Counted from the stretch's first letter, positions 50,600 through 61,410 are shown. The stretch is 64,000 bases of DNA from Macrobrachium rosenbergii (GCF_040412425.1 NC_089755.1:58945298-59009297); one strand, 5' to 3'. Translations and numbers: made by a program. The notes: generated by a model from the sequence alone, not told the origin.

Positions 50600-51496
50600 C
50601 AGTATGAATTTCGTTGCCAGTTTTGTTAACCCTTTTATTTGATGAAGCTGAAGTATGAAAGTAATGGTTTTTGGATCTTATGGTATTAAAGCATATAAAA
50701 TGACTGAATGGGAATTGATGGAGTTACCTTAAACAAGTATATAACAATTCCTTACTTTTTTACCCATAAACTTTCGATACCCTTAAGAACAAAAATATGA
50801 TTAATAGCCTTGAAAATTCGTGGGTTTAACTCACTTTTGGAGTCAATTGTGGTAATTCCTATTTATTGTAATTTAACAATTTTAATTAGTTAAATACAGA
50901 TGAAAGTATACAAAAGTTAATTTTTTCAATATCAGTTGCCACAAAAACTTTGAGATAAATTCATCAGCTTAAATATTTTCCTAACCTAAAGTCTAAAATG
51001 AAAATATAGAATGCATGAACAACAAGATTTCCATAATGAAATAGTTAAGATGACATAAAACCATTCAAAAAATACCCGAAAATGATGTTCAACACAGAAA
51101 ATTACCAAGGAAAAAAAGACACAAAAGTTAAATAAACAATCAAAGTAAAACATTAAGAATAACAGTTTAGAGTCATCAAAAATTATAGAAAGCATACAGA
51201 AGAATGGCAACCATTATCAACAATTTATCATAATGAAAAATATGCAAATCGGGAAATTATCTGCTAACACATCAACTGTGACAAAAACAGTTTATACTGA
51301 TTTATTTATCTCATCGGAAATCGTCGTTTCGATATGAAGAATAAAAAAATATATATGCATCAATAGCCTACTGATAATTTTTCAATTTTGAAAGCTGTAT
51401 CATCTCACCAGTAAGTAATTAAGCCTCTGGAAAACAGGGTCTTTAGGGTAAACAGATCAAATTATCCCCTGGTGAACTGGGATCGATTTTAAGCGG

Positions 51497-51497
<1 letters not shown>
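50600..51497. other. AT-rich DNA, no gene seen
   Basis: No coding, splice or repeat signal of note. Confidence 0.45.
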
Positions 51498-51571
<74 letters not shown>

Positions 51572-51735
51572 TGGCAGTGCGGTGCTGAGGAGTTGGGAGG
51601 ACCCTGAAAGGCGGTTGGCTTAATCCACCAACGCCTCCATGGTGTCCTGTTCACACAGATCGATATGAAAATGACACCGGGTTGATTACCAAATACCATA
51701 CTATCGGAATCAATAATTTTCCTTCTCACTTTTCA
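51498..51735 (+). mobile_element. (GT)n plus diverged SINE-like element
   Basis: Pure GT at 51498-51567, then TTTGTGGCAGTGCGGTGCTG and further GC-rich sequence ending TCCTGTTCACACAG. The general design matches the elements at 56815 and 62510, but similarity is weak. Confidence 0.35.
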
Positions 51736-52169
51736 AAGCTCTTTTAATACACGAGAGAATAGTATAAGATTTGGTAATAAAATGGATTGAAGATGAGACA
51801 CTGAAATGGCTTTAAAAGAACAAATTTAAACATTTAAATCTGCATCAAAACTGCCAAGAGGAGTACCACAAGGCAGTAAAAGCGTAACTTGTTTTAAATC
51901 TAAAGATTGCATAAATTAAATCATCAAAATCTTGCATTTTTAAGACAATTAAAATTTTCTTCTACATATTTGGAAATTACCAGTCCTTTATCTCTCATGA
52001 ATAGAATATCTGATGTAGCCAAATGATTATCTTCATAAACAAAAATCTAAGTTAAAAAAAAATTAGCAAATAATACCCAGATTTAGATGAAATGATCATA
52101 ATGAAATTTTGTCTGACAACGAAAAAATATCAGGAAACAGATACCTCATTTAAAAATGGACTAAAATCT

Positions 52170-52173
<4 letters not shown>

Positions 52174-52251
<78 letters not shown>

Positions 52252-52470
52252 ATGTTTGTGTTTTAGGAAGGAAGCCGGCAGTTCAGAGTGGCGTATGGCC
52301 GTCTGATGGGTGTGTAGCGCCCCAGGGTTTTGCCCAAAGGAACGTAGCCACGTTATACCCTTAAGGGTTACAGTCCCTTTAAACACTCCCCACCCCCCCG
52401 GGCTAAGTCCCATCACCTGGTTGTTTAGGAGTCTTGACGTCTTCACCCCCGGAAATATAATCAATACATT
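52174..52470 (+). mobile_element. (GA)n plus SINE-like element
   Basis: GA tract (52174-52250), then TTTGTGTTTTAGGAAGGAAG, GTGGCGTATGGCCGTCTGAT and AGCGCCCCAGGG. Shares the TTTGTGTTTT start and GGCGCATGGC-like core of the family. The 124-codon minus frame across it is not a gene. Confidence 0.6.
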
Positions 52471-52569
52471 TTCTTTAACAAATATGACCCAGAATCTTTG
52501 ACAGAATTCCACGATTTGCTTCAATATACGAATGAAAATGTCTGGAAATAAATACGAAAACCTAGTATT

Positions 52570-52790
52570 CTTGTGAAGATTTCAATAAAATATATATTTA
52601 CTATGTTTTTTTATTTATATTATATTATATCTTATATTATATTATATTACATTGTACTCTGTACTCTTGTGAAGATTTCAATAAAATATATATTACACTA
52701 TATTTTTTTCCAAATTTTACATTGTATTATACATTATAGTATATTATATTGTACATATTATATATTTATTACGTTGTATTACCTATCTCA
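52570..52790. repeat. TA-rich direct duplication
   Basis: CTTGTGAAGATTTCAATAAA plus ATATATATT occurs twice (52571 and 52669), followed by TATTATA-rich DNA. Confidence 0.8.
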
Positions 52791-52859
52791 AAATAAAATC
52801 GTGACACCCCCCAAAATATCTAAGAAACAACATTTTACAGTGATAATTAGTACTACAAG

Positions 52860-53900
52860 CACAAAGAGCCCAGAATAAGTGCATCACCCAGCGCCAAAAC
52901 AAATCCTTGGGGTGACCACGTGGTCCCGGTATATGGTGACGTAGTGGCCACTGAGTCATTGGGAACCACGCAAGATTTTTAACAATACCAAGCCCGCCCA
53001 AGAAGCAATGACTATTCCTTATGAAGAATGTTTTAGCAGTTTTTGGGAAAATTATTGAATAAAATATTCCATGAATAGACCAAGTCAAAATTACGTGCAT
53101 AAAATTATCAATTGAGGTTTTTTAAACACTTACACATTCTAATTTGTCATAAAATATTTATAGATATACAGGACTATAAATAAGGCGTAGCAGAATGGGT
53201 GTGTATAAATTGGACAAGCAAGTTAGTAAATTTGGTAACTGACATGACCCAGGAAGAAAAATTCTCAATGGAATTAAGAAAAACGAAAATATTACAAGAT
53301 GAAATCTATATAAACAACAACAATTTAGTCTTAAATATCACCTTGTAAAATAACTTAAAATAACAAACATCATTAACTCGAATTTAGACAGAAAACACTA
53401 GGAAATAAAACAAGAGTCCATTTTAGACAAAATATCCAGACAAATACTTTGTCAGACACATGACAAATTCAAAATTTCACTTATGAACAAAGAGGAAAGG
53501 AATTTAATACCATGACCATAGGGAGAAATTCACTATCCAAAGGAATAACAACGCAAATTAAAGACACTGGGTTTTGGGATTTTCTTGTGTCTCAAAGTTA
53601 GTGATAAAAATTTAATTTTATTAACTACTAAATTCAGTGTCCGTTAGGTTCACAGTCTTCATACTGGATAATAAATACCATTAATTATATAAATACTGTT
53701 ATTAATTCGGCGATACATAATCCGGGACACATTTAAGAAAAAGTGTAAAATGACAACTTTATTCATTAAATTCCGAAAATGAAACCTAGCGTGAATGATA
53801 CTCGAATTAAGAATCTCTCTCTCTCTCTCTCTCTCTTATTCCGAAATAAAATGCAGTTAAAAATTAGAGTATGAAGTATGTCATACGAGGGCGCGATAAT
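52860..53900. repeat. Second copy of the cluster-flank segment, no gene
   Basis: Words shared in the same order with 44300-44900: CAGCGCC.AAAA then GGGGTGACCAC, AGCAGTTTT, ATGAATA, and TTTGGTAACTGACATGACCC with AGGAAGAAA. No open frame is supported. A CT tract is at 53815-53836. Confidence 0.5.
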
Positions 53901-53904
53901 CAAA

Positions 53905-53990
53905 AGTTGTCTTTGGTGACTTCAACGCTAGGCAGCAGGAGATAGTGATCACAACGGCAGATTAGCCATTGAAATTTCTTCACTTTTTCA
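53905..53990 (+). mobile_element. LINE endonuclease relic, second copy
   Basis: GDFNAR then, in another frame, SDHNGRLAIEI: the same two endonuclease landmarks as at 48865. Both copies lie a similar distance after a CT tract, so the pair probably arose by segmental duplication rather than two insertions. Confidence 0.65.
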
Positions 53991-54004
53991 TCGTTAGTGT
54001 TGGT

Positions 54005-54095
54005 GTTGGGACGTTGGGGGGGGAGGGGGAGTGCGGTTTGAGGTAGGCCTAGCGTCACCTAGCTGGTAAGGGTGGGAAGGGGGGAGGGGGGAATG
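54005..54095. other. G-rich stretch
   Basis: Runs such as TTGGGGGGGGAGGGGGAG and GGGTGGGAAGGGGGGAGGGG could form G-quadruplexes on this strand. From here to 54690 the DNA is AT-rich with no gene. Confidence 0.6.
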
Positions 54096-54869
54096 GCCTC
54101 TCACATACAGCTTGTTCGAAAACTGACCTTGAGGAGACACGAAGTCAAGATATTTTGGAAACCACCACATTATCAGAAAAAAATTTTCTTCTCACTTTTC
54201 AAAATTTCTTAGCAAAAATATATATTTTCAGGACAGTTTTCAACTGGAAATATTATATATTAGTAACTTGTTTTATATTTCAACACTACCTACATTTAAT
54301 ACTTAAAATCTTACATTTTTTTTTATTTAGAAAATCGATAACTACCATTTCTCCATATCTGCATTCGTTAAAAACTGAGTTACTTTCGTGCATGTCAGTA
54401 GATCTCAATAAGTCTGCCCTCATCTCTGCCATTACCATGATTTGATGTTCTGTTTCCTTAAAATATTCTTTTTTTTTTTCATTATAAATACATATGGCTT
54501 CCTTTTTATCGATAGCAAAATTTTACTGTAAACTCATCAAGGCAGTCTTGTGAGTGTTCATAATTATGAATTAAGTGAGGTATATTTTACCATATTAATG
54601 CAAATACCTTTTATTCAAATTGTACATAAAGAAGACCTTCAGGCCAATTTCTACTAAGTATAGCCACTTCAGTAAAATCATAGGTTAACAAGACAAGCAA
54701 AACATATCATCTTTATTATACAAGATATTGTGAATACAAAGAAAATACATTAAGACCAATTAAAACATGTTGACAATTCTTAAAACAAAACCAGATACAA
54801 TTACTTCAAAAGAAACCCTTGCAAAAACTAGGTGTAAAATTGAGAAAAATAAAATTGAATCAATTACAT

Positions 54870-54875
54870 TTTATT
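54870..54875 (-). terminator. Gene C poly(A) signal AATAAA
   Basis: AATAAA on the minus strand, about 115 bp past the gene C stop. A further AATAAA lies at 54712-54717. Confidence 0.55.
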
Positions 54876-54990
54876 CAACAGGAACACTAGAATTTTTAAA
54901 AAATCATAATTTTTGTTTCGTAAGTAGACTGACACAAAAACCAAAGGACATCAACATAAAACAAAAAATCAAAGGGCATCAACATAAAAA

Positions 54991-55743
54991 TCAAAAAATT
55001 GTCTGGGTTGCGACGCTGGCTTTCCACCTCAGTCTCGAATACTGAATGACTCTGGCGCTTGGCAGCCGTGCAGGCTTCTTGACTTGCCACGGGCAGTGCT
55101 CGGTCGAAGTCATCACCGTTCGTGACTTTCCTGCTTTGGTTTTCTTTATCCAGACTCCTTTTTTCTTCAGCTTGTCGTAGTTAAACTTCTTCTCTTTCTG
55201 TGTCTTCTTCTCTTCCGTTTTCTCCAAAACTCCATTTTCTTCCAGCTGGACGAACTCTGACTCCGTAACTCCATTCCCTTCGAGCCCGAAGTACAGCGAC
55301 TCCATGACATTATCTGTGTTGAGCTCGACTGACTCTGACTCCACAACTCCATTCCCTTCGACCTCGAGAAACTCCATAACTCCACTCGCTTCCAGATAAG
55401 CAATGAACTCATGGACGTCGAAAGTGATGTGTGGAAGGGAGTCTTCCACGAAATCTCCCTGGACCTGGCAGGGAAAGTTAGGCCCGTATTCGCCCTCCGT
55501 CTGCGTCGAAGCATCCTTCGACTTCGGTCGAGTCACTGGCATCGACAGAACTGGGTCTGAAAGATCCTTCCGCAGGAACACGAGAGGAGTCTGCGTGTAG
55601 CCGTCCACTCGGTCGAATCTCGCCCTCTTCTCTGGAGGGGCGTCGTCCTTGGGGCACTGGCGTTTCAGGCTGGCACCAGATTTCGGTGTTGAAGAAACGT
55701 CCTCTTCTTTGGATGAGGCACCGGTGAGAGGAGAGGGAGCCAT
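54991..55743 (-). CDS. Gene C: paralogue of gene A with three TQT motifs
   Basis: An intact, apparently intronless frame of 250 codons. Shared with gene A in order: a basic bipartite stretch KRQCPKDDAPPEKRARFD (27-44), DLSDPVLSMPVTR (60-72), QGDFVEDSLP and the helix-like FDVHEFIAYLEASGVMEF (108-125), equivalent to A's FPRTNEKLHSYIDQLEAEGV. Three acidic units of the type LEGNGVTESEFV follow (127-175), then a lysine-rich tail. TQT occurs at 50-52, 80-82 and 246-248; TQT is the core of dynein light chain LC8 binding sites, so a link to LC8 is possible but inferred. No signal peptide. The start is set by the CCAAT pair 122-138 bp upstream and by the shared N-terminal layout. Function unknown; a nuclear, largely disordered protein is my best guess. 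Confidence 0.8.
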   Translation of the reverse strand: MAPSPLTGASSKEEDVSSTPKSGASLKRQCPKDDAPPEKRARFDRVDGYTQTPLVFLRKDLSDPVLSMPVTRPKSKDASTQTEGEYGPNFPCQVQGDFVEDSLPHITFDVHEFIAYLEASGVMEFLEVEGNGVVESESVELNTDNVMESLYFGLEGNGVTESEFVQLEENGVLEKTEEKKTQKEKKFNYDKLKKKGVWIKKTKAGKSRTVMTSTEHCPWQVKKPARLPSARVIQYSRLRWKASVATQTIF

Positions 55744-55864
55744 TGTTGGAACAAGTACTGTAAGCCAAGACTCTCAAAGCGTGAATGACTAATGGGTCAC
55801 TACTCGCTAAACTACCCGGCCCGCTCGGGTATTCTTTATCCAAGGGTACGCTTCCAGTCTGGTC

Positions 55865-55881
55865 ATTGGCCCATTCATTGG
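55865..55881 (-). promoter_or_regulatory. Gene C promoter: two CCAAT boxes 12 bp apart
   Basis: On the minus strand the sequence reads GGCCAATGAATGGGCCAATG: two CCAAT boxes spaced 12 bp, 122-138 bp before the ATG. The first is within GCCAATGAATG, a word also found at genes B and D. Confidence 0.6.
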
Positions 55882-55928
55882 CCACTCCCCCTTCCCCAAC
55901 GTACTACATGCCACATGTCTCCCCACTC

Positions 55929-55932
<4 letters not shown>

Positions 55933-55982
<50 letters not shown>
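55933..55982. repeat. (CT)n microsatellite
   Basis: Pure CT tract of about 50 bp, starting just upstream of the gene C promoter. Confidence 0.97.
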
Positions 55983-55983
<1 letters not shown>

Positions 55984-55984
55984 A

Positions 55985-56268
55985 GATTTGCTCATTGAAA
56001 ATAACATTTGCAATAAATATTCTGTGTAGATGTATTGAAAAACCTTAGACAAGTACTCTTAATATGTCTGTTAAAAATAACATTTCCAATAAATATTCCG
56101 TATTTGTCTATCGAAAATAACATTTGCAATAAATATTCTGCAACGTCTATTTAAAATAGAATTTACAGTAAATCTGCATAAGTCTATTGAAAATAACATT
56201 TACAAAAATATTCCTTATATATTTGTCTGTTGAAAATACCATTTACAATAAATCTGCAATTATTCGTT
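55985..56268. repeat. Degenerate tandem repeat, about 50 bp, six copies
   Basis: Units of GAAAATAACATTTGCAATAA plus ATATTCTG and a TCTAT spacer, with increasing divergence. Confidence 0.85.
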
Positions 56269-56274
56269 AAATGG

Positions 56275-56530
<256 letters not shown>

Positions 56531-56814
56531 ATAAGAAAAATAAGGTCTGGTAGCCTTATCAAAAGCTTATTCCATAATTTGCTACAATACACGAAGGAAA
56601 ATGGCTTATAAAAATGAAAGCTTAGAAATTGTCTAATTCTTGTTCTCGTGATGATCATAATTATATTATTCACGTGAAAGCTAGAAGTGCACTAATTATA
56701 TTATCCATCTGTTTATCTATATATGTGTATTTATATCTATCTATCCAGGTTACCCAGGGCTGCCGTAGTGAATGTATGTGAATGTGCAGATGTGTGAGTG
56801 GATGTTTGTGTTTG

Positions 56815-56948
56815 TGTGATTTGGGAAGGGTGGTACGCTACCGCCTGGTAGATGTAGTGACGTCATACCCATGAGGACCTCGGTCCCATCACTGTCTTGT
56901 TCGGAATGCCTTAAACCCAAAGAATTAATGAATAAATAAATGAATAAG

Positions 56949-56995
<47 letters not shown>
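56815..56995 (+). mobile_element. SINE-like element, CRE-bearing subfamily
   Basis: After TGTG-rich sequence: GATTTGGGAAGGGTGG, TAGTGACGTCATACCCATGA, then GTTCGGAATGCCTTAAACCC and (AAAT)n. It pairs with the copy at 62510, both carrying GTGACGTCAT. A TA tract follows at about 56961-56990. Confidence 0.65.
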
Positions 56996-56996
<1 letters not shown>

Positions 56997-57817
56997 TATG
57001 TATATATATATATACACACCCATATATATACATACACACATATATAATAAACAGGATTATGACTGAAGTTTGTCAGCGAGATGTATGTACATCAGCACAT
57101 TGTGTAAACTGGTCCTGAATATTCAAAACAGATAAATAAAGAACCAGAAGTGTATTTTTGTAACAAAAACTTATTTTTAATCTAAGATTTGTTTTTCTTC
57201 TATTGTTATGATGTTATTCATAAAAAGGTTAATATAACAACTGATAAGTACAAAATATGAACATTAATCAAAATCCCCACAGCTTCTAGATTCAGCAGAA
57301 ATTTCTTGAGGTCCACAAACATTCCTATGCCACAACTCATCACTCAGACCAACAGGAAATAAAAATCAATAAACAAAACGTATTATGTATAAAACTTTAA
57401 ATAAATATTCAGACTCACGAAAAAGGACCTGATATAATTTGTCAGTCCCCTGAAGTTTAAAGTTAAACAGAATTTGGGACAGTAAATGGTAGAAGATTCT
57501 AATACCAAACATGAGTGCTATAAGCAAAATCATATTAATATAGCTTTATGAATTAGCAGTTAACCACACAATACCACTGGGTTATTTAATCAGAATCATA
57601 TAATGAAATACTTTAATCCTAATTTTGATACTATAAGGAGAGGAAGATTATCGTAGGGAAACCAAAAGTTATAAAAATCTCAATATTCCAAGTTCTATAA
57701 AAGTATAAAGACTGCATACTGGTGTGTTGTTTATGCTAGACAGAAAATTTTGTAGTCTGCAAACATAAATTACCCAGAAATCTAGACCACTTTCATGAAA
57801 CTGATTCTACTAGAAAA

Positions 57818-57820
<3 letters not shown>
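56996..57820. repeat. Duplicated segment, no gene
   Basis: GTGTATTTTTGTAACAAAA at 57150 and the following AT-rich 100 bp run collinear with 62765-62850 (GTGTATTTTCGTAACAAAAT). An old segmental duplication that includes the preceding SINE-like copy. Confidence 0.5.

Positions 57821-57893
<73 letters not shown>
57821..57893. repeat. (GA)n microsatellite
   Basis: Pure GA tract of about 72 bp. Confidence 0.97.
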
Positions 57894-57894
<1 letters not shown>

Positions 57895-57896
<2 letters not shown>

Positions 57897-58430
57897 CTTA
57901 ATGCTTTCTTTCCAAAGTATTTATTATAACCATTCTAAACTATGCATTCATTTTATTTTCAAAGTGCTTAGCATAATCATTCTAAGTGTATGCACTCATT
58001 CTATTTCCAAAGCGCTTAATATAATCATTCTAAGTATATGCTTTCATTCTACTTCCAAAGTGCTTAGCATAATCATTCTAAGTATATGCATTCATTCCAT
58101 TTCCAAAGTATTTATTATAATCATTCATTTTATTTCCAAAGTGTTTAGCATAATCATTTTTAATATAAGCTTTCATTTTATTTCCAAAGTGCTTAGCATA
58201 ATCATTCTAAGTATATTCTTTCATTTTATTTCCAAAGTGCTTAGCATAATCATTCTAAGTATATTCTTTCATTTTATTTCAAAGTGCTTAGCATAATCAT
58301 TCTAAGTATATGCTTTCATTCTATTTCCAAAATGCTTACTATTGTAATCATTCATTTTATTTCCAAAGTATTTAGCATAATCATTCTAAGTTTATGCTTT
58401 CCTTTCATTTCCAAAGTATTCTTCAGGATT
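57895..58430. repeat. Minisatellite downstream of gene D, unit about 48 bp
   Basis: About eleven units of TTTCCAAAGTGCTTAGCATA plus ATCATTCTAAGTATATGCTT and TCATT(C/T)TA. Some units are shortened. It lies just past the gene D poly(A) site. Confidence 0.9.
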
Positions 58431-58468
58431 GGACGGACAGTAAAAGGATTAAGTTTTTACTATCAAAA

Positions 58469-58474
58469 TTTATT
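58469..58474 (-). terminator. Gene D poly(A) signal AATAAA
   Basis: AATAAA (in GTTCAATAAATT) on the minus strand, 53 bp past the second stop codon and about 210 bp past the first. The short distance from the second stop suits a frame that once ended there, or still does. Confidence 0.6.
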
Positions 58475-58526
58475 GAACATAAATCCATACATGTACAAGT
58501 AACAATAAATTAATCATAAAATTGTC

Positions 58527-58685
58527 TCATAGCCATGGTCGGAAAACTCCAGGTCTTCCAGGCAGCAAATTCTCTTGATCAGGTGGCGGAAAATTCTCTT
58601 GATCAGGTGGCGGAAAATTCTCTTGATCAGGGGGCGGAAAATTCTCCTGCACAGGTGGCACCAGAGTCTCTCGTTCACGTGGTAG
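58527..58685 (-). other. In-frame extension after the gene D stop
   Basis: After the TGA at 58686-58688 the frame stays open for 52 sense codons to TGA at 58527. It starts with one more LPRER unit and then holds a further 8-residue repeat, ENFPPPDQ (about four copies), ending PGRPGVFRPWL. The stop arises by one base change in a repeat unit (TTA to TGA) and is followed by CTA, a context known to favour stop-codon readthrough in animals. It could be a readthrough extension or a recently truncated C-terminus. Confidence 0.5.
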
Positions 58686-60359
58686 TCAATACCCTCGTTC
58701 ACGTGATGGTAAATACCCTCGTTCACGTGGTAGTAAATATCCTCGTTCACGTGGTAGTAAATATCCTCGTTCACGTGGTGGTAAATATCCTCGTTCACGT
58801 GGTGGTACATACCCTCGTTCACGTGGTGGTACATACCCTCGTTCACGTGGTGGTAAATACCCTCGTTCACGTGGTTGTAAATACCCTCGTTCACGCAGCA
58901 TCAAATCATCTGGCCGACTGTAACGGGTCATTAATGGTACCGGCCTAACAACCTCCAGAGGATATGGGGAAGGTAATTGTCGTTCCACTGGCTGGAAGTA
59001 CCATGATGGCTCTGGTGGGCGAAGATACTGCTCGACTTCTCTGTCCACTCTCCTCTCTTCTTCCTCATCCGAGCTGTCATTGTTCAGAGGTTCCGGAAAC
59101 CAACGCCTGGAAGATCCTCCTGCCCGGGCCTGGAAGTCCACCTGTTCTTCAGCAGAACTGCAGTCCACACATCCAGGATAACATGGGCAAGGATAGTGTG
59201 GCTGGGCTTGCAGTAGCTGTTCCAGTGGCTGGTAACGCTGTGCAGGTTCCAGTGGCTGGTAATGCTGTGCAGGTTCCAGTGGCTGGTAATGCTGTGCAGG
59301 TTCCAGTGGCTGGTAATGCTGTGCAGGTTCCAGTGGCTGGTAATGCTGCGCTAGTTCCTGCCGATGGTGATACTCCGCTTGTTCCTGCGGCTGATAATGC
59401 TCTGCTGGTTCCAGTGGTAATAGCCGTGGTGGTTCCAGTGACTGGGAGTGCCGTGCTGAAACCCATGGCCTGAAAGGTCGGTGATCTTCGGCATCAACGT
59501 TCACCATTTCATCATCAGAAATGTCTTCCACACCCTGTGAAATCCAAGGCCTCGAAGGTTCAGCTGACTGGCAACAACTCGAAGGTTCAGCTGACTGGAA
59601 ACAACTCGAAGGTTCAGCTGACTGGCAACAACTAGGATGTTCAGCAGACTGGCAACAACTAGGACGTTCAGCAGACTGGACTTGCCTCCCTGGTTCAACT
59701 GACTGGAAATTCTGTTGCTGCATTGGCTGCTGTTCATCACCCGAACTGACATCCACGTAATCTGGAATCCTTGGCCTGGAAAATGCGTGATCTTCGTCAT
59801 CAACTATCAGCATTTCTTCGTCAGAACTGTCGTCCGCATCCTGTGAAATCCAGGTCCTGGAAATTTGGGACTGAACGGTATCTGGTCGTAGGAGACAGAC
59901 ATTCTCGCTGGGACGTGAACAAGATGGACCTGATTGAACTGGCTGGACTACCAGTGGTTCAGCAGCTAATTGAGAGTGCCCTGATTTGACTGGTGAGGGA
60001 TACTTGTCATCACGAACACCCTGCTGTTGCTGTGCTTCGTTAGAACTGGTATTCAGAGCCTCAGAAATACGGGTCCTTAAGTTTTCTATAACGTCTTGGT
60101 AGATTCTACGAAGTTCCTTTTCAGAATTCTCTTCTCTCCTCCGTCTGGAAATTAAGGCAATTCGCCTCGCGAAGATGTTTTTCTTCTGCAGCGCTCTCCT
60201 TGCCAGACAGAGCCGCTTCCTGTAGGCGTATCCAGGGAACCTCTTGTGACAACGGTACCCTCGTCGTGTAACCGAGACGCTGAGGACCCTGAATCTGACA
60301 GAGGACCCTTTCTTCACTTCCACTCTCCCGTCTACGTTCAATCTGACGCGTTTCTTCAT
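58686..60359 (-). CDS. Gene D: repeat-rich basic/acidic protein of unknown family
   Basis: An intact, apparently intronless frame of 557 codons; I do not recognise it. Residues 1-105 are strongly basic (GYAYRKRLCLARRALQKKN, ISRRRREENSEKELRR) and end in a likely helix, fitting a nucleic-acid-binding or nuclear domain. Acidic modules with predicted CK2-type sites follow: DDSSDEEMLIVDDEDH (176-191), DISDDEMVNVDAEDH (279-293) and NDSSDEEEERRVD (427-439). Between them are 9-residue repeats: (S/E)CCQSAEPS near 225-268 and YQPLEPAQH near 339-379. The C-terminus is about eight copies of the 8-residue unit PRERGYLP (489-557). The repeats are 27-bp and 24-bp tandem arrays in the DNA. The start has a good context (CGAAATGA) and lies 166 bp from the nearest CCAAT box. 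No signal peptide. The mirror-image frame on the plus strand is an artefact. Confidence 0.75.
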   Translation of the reverse strand: MKKRVRLNVDGRVEVKKGSSVRFRVLSVSVTRRGYRCHKRFPGYAYRKRLCLARRALQKKNIFARRIALISRRRREENSEKELRRIYQDVIENLRTRISEALNTSSNEAQQQQGVRDDKYPSPVKSGHSQLAAEPLVVQPVQSGPSCSRPSENVCLLRPDTVQSQISRTWISQDADDSSDEEMLIVDDEDHAFSRPRIPDYVDVSSGDEQQPMQQQNFQSVEPGRQVQSAERPSCCQSAEHPSCCQSAEPSSCFQSAEPSSCCQSAEPSRPWISQGVEDISDDEMVNVDAEDHRPFRPWVSARHSQSLEPPRLLPLEPAEHYQPQEQAEYHHRQELAQHYQPLEPAQHYQPLEPAQHYQPLEPAQHYQPLEPAQRYQPLEQLLQAQPHYPCPCYPGCVDCSSAEEQVDFQARAGGSSRRWFPEPLNNDSSDEEEERRVDREVEQYLRPPEPSWYFQPVERQLPSPYPLEVVRPVPLMTRYSRPDDLMLRERGYLQPRERGYLPPRERGYVPPRERGYVPPRERGYLPPRERGYLLPRERGYLLPRERGYLPSRERGY

Positions 60360-60524
60360 TTCGACTTTTGACGTTAAATGAAACTGGCGTGAAATACAGC
60401 GACTTGATCTGGGAACTCACACAGAGCGTAAATGTCTACTTTCTCGACCTCGGAGGTTTATGTACCCCGGGCATTGGGTATGGATTCGTCACCACCCTCA
60501 CGATAATCCAGATACCCAGCGCTG

Positions 60525-60554
60525 ATTGGCTGAGTTTGTCTGAGATTGGCCAAT
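60525..60554 (-). promoter_or_regulatory. Gene D promoter: clustered CCAAT boxes
   Basis: ATTGG at 60525-60529 and 60545-60549 are CCAAT boxes on the gene strand. The second overlaps a plus-strand CCAAT in GATTGGCCAATGAATG, which contains the GCCAATGAATG word of genes B and C. A possible TATA-like TACATAAA is near 60457 on the minus strand. Confidence 0.6.
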
Positions 60555-60559
60555 GAATG

Positions 60560-60814
60560 TAGATAGGAATTTTTAAGCTCCACCTACTCGCAGAAGTCAT
60601 TTTACAATGCTTTCTGCTAATATGAAATAAATGCTATACTTGCATATTACAATTATAGTTATTCATTATATAAATAAGAGTTCTGTTATAGTTTAATATC
60701 CAAACATTTACATTACTGTAAACTGTAAAAACTAGCATAAAAAATACATTACGAACTAAAAATGAATCTTACTCATAAAAAATAAAATTCTCACCATAAA
60801 GTCATTTACACACA

Positions 60815-60817
<3 letters not shown>
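60560..60817. other. AT-rich DNA, no gene seen
   Basis: Words such as AAAATACATTACGAA and AATAAAATT recur here and at 60920-60975, between CT tracts, which suggests a small duplication. Confidence 0.45.
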
Positions 60818-60888
<71 letters not shown>

Positions 60889-60998
60889 ATTACTTTGAAA
60901 GAGTAAAACCTAGAGTAAGCAAAATACATTACGAAGTGAAAATAAAATTTATGCATTCAAAATAAAATTCTCATAATAAATTCCCCTAACGCCCCTTC

Positions 60999-61060
<62 letters not shown>
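60818..61060. repeat. Two (CT)n tracts with a related spacer
   Basis: CT at about 60818-60886 and 61001-61060. The spacer repeats part of the sequence before the first tract (AAAATACATTACGAA(C/G)T). Confidence 0.95.
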
Positions 61061-61061
<1 letters not shown>

Positions 61062-61124
61062 GTAGTTAACATTTGCCTAAAGAACGTGGACAAAATTGGA
61101 ATTGCTGATATGAATAACTATAAG

Positions 61125-61125
<1 letters not shown>

Positions 61126-61185
<60 letters not shown>
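61126..61185. repeat. (ATT)n microsatellite
   Basis: About 20 ATT units. Confidence 0.97.
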
Positions 61186-61188
<3 letters not shown>

Positions 61189-61238
61189 GAACTGGACTTG
61201 TTAATAGAGGCGTCCCATCAGTTCATTAGTGGAAGTAT

Positions 61239-61240
<2 letters not shown>

Positions 61241-61280
<40 letters not shown>

Positions 61281-61410
61281 TGTTTTGGACAGGGTGGCGC
61301 AGCGCCCGAGGATATGGCCTGAGGGAAGAAGGCGACGCCAAACAGAACAAAACAGGATTGTTCAGAATTCCGAGTGTCTTAATAACCCTAAAGAACACAT
61401 TCAAAATCAA

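Noticed and set aside
58535..60000. Plus-strand open frames opposite gene D (for example 58535-58948 and 58964-59473)
   Set aside because: Mirror frames of coding tandem repeats. The minus frame is far longer, has varied domains, a promoter and a poly(A) signal.
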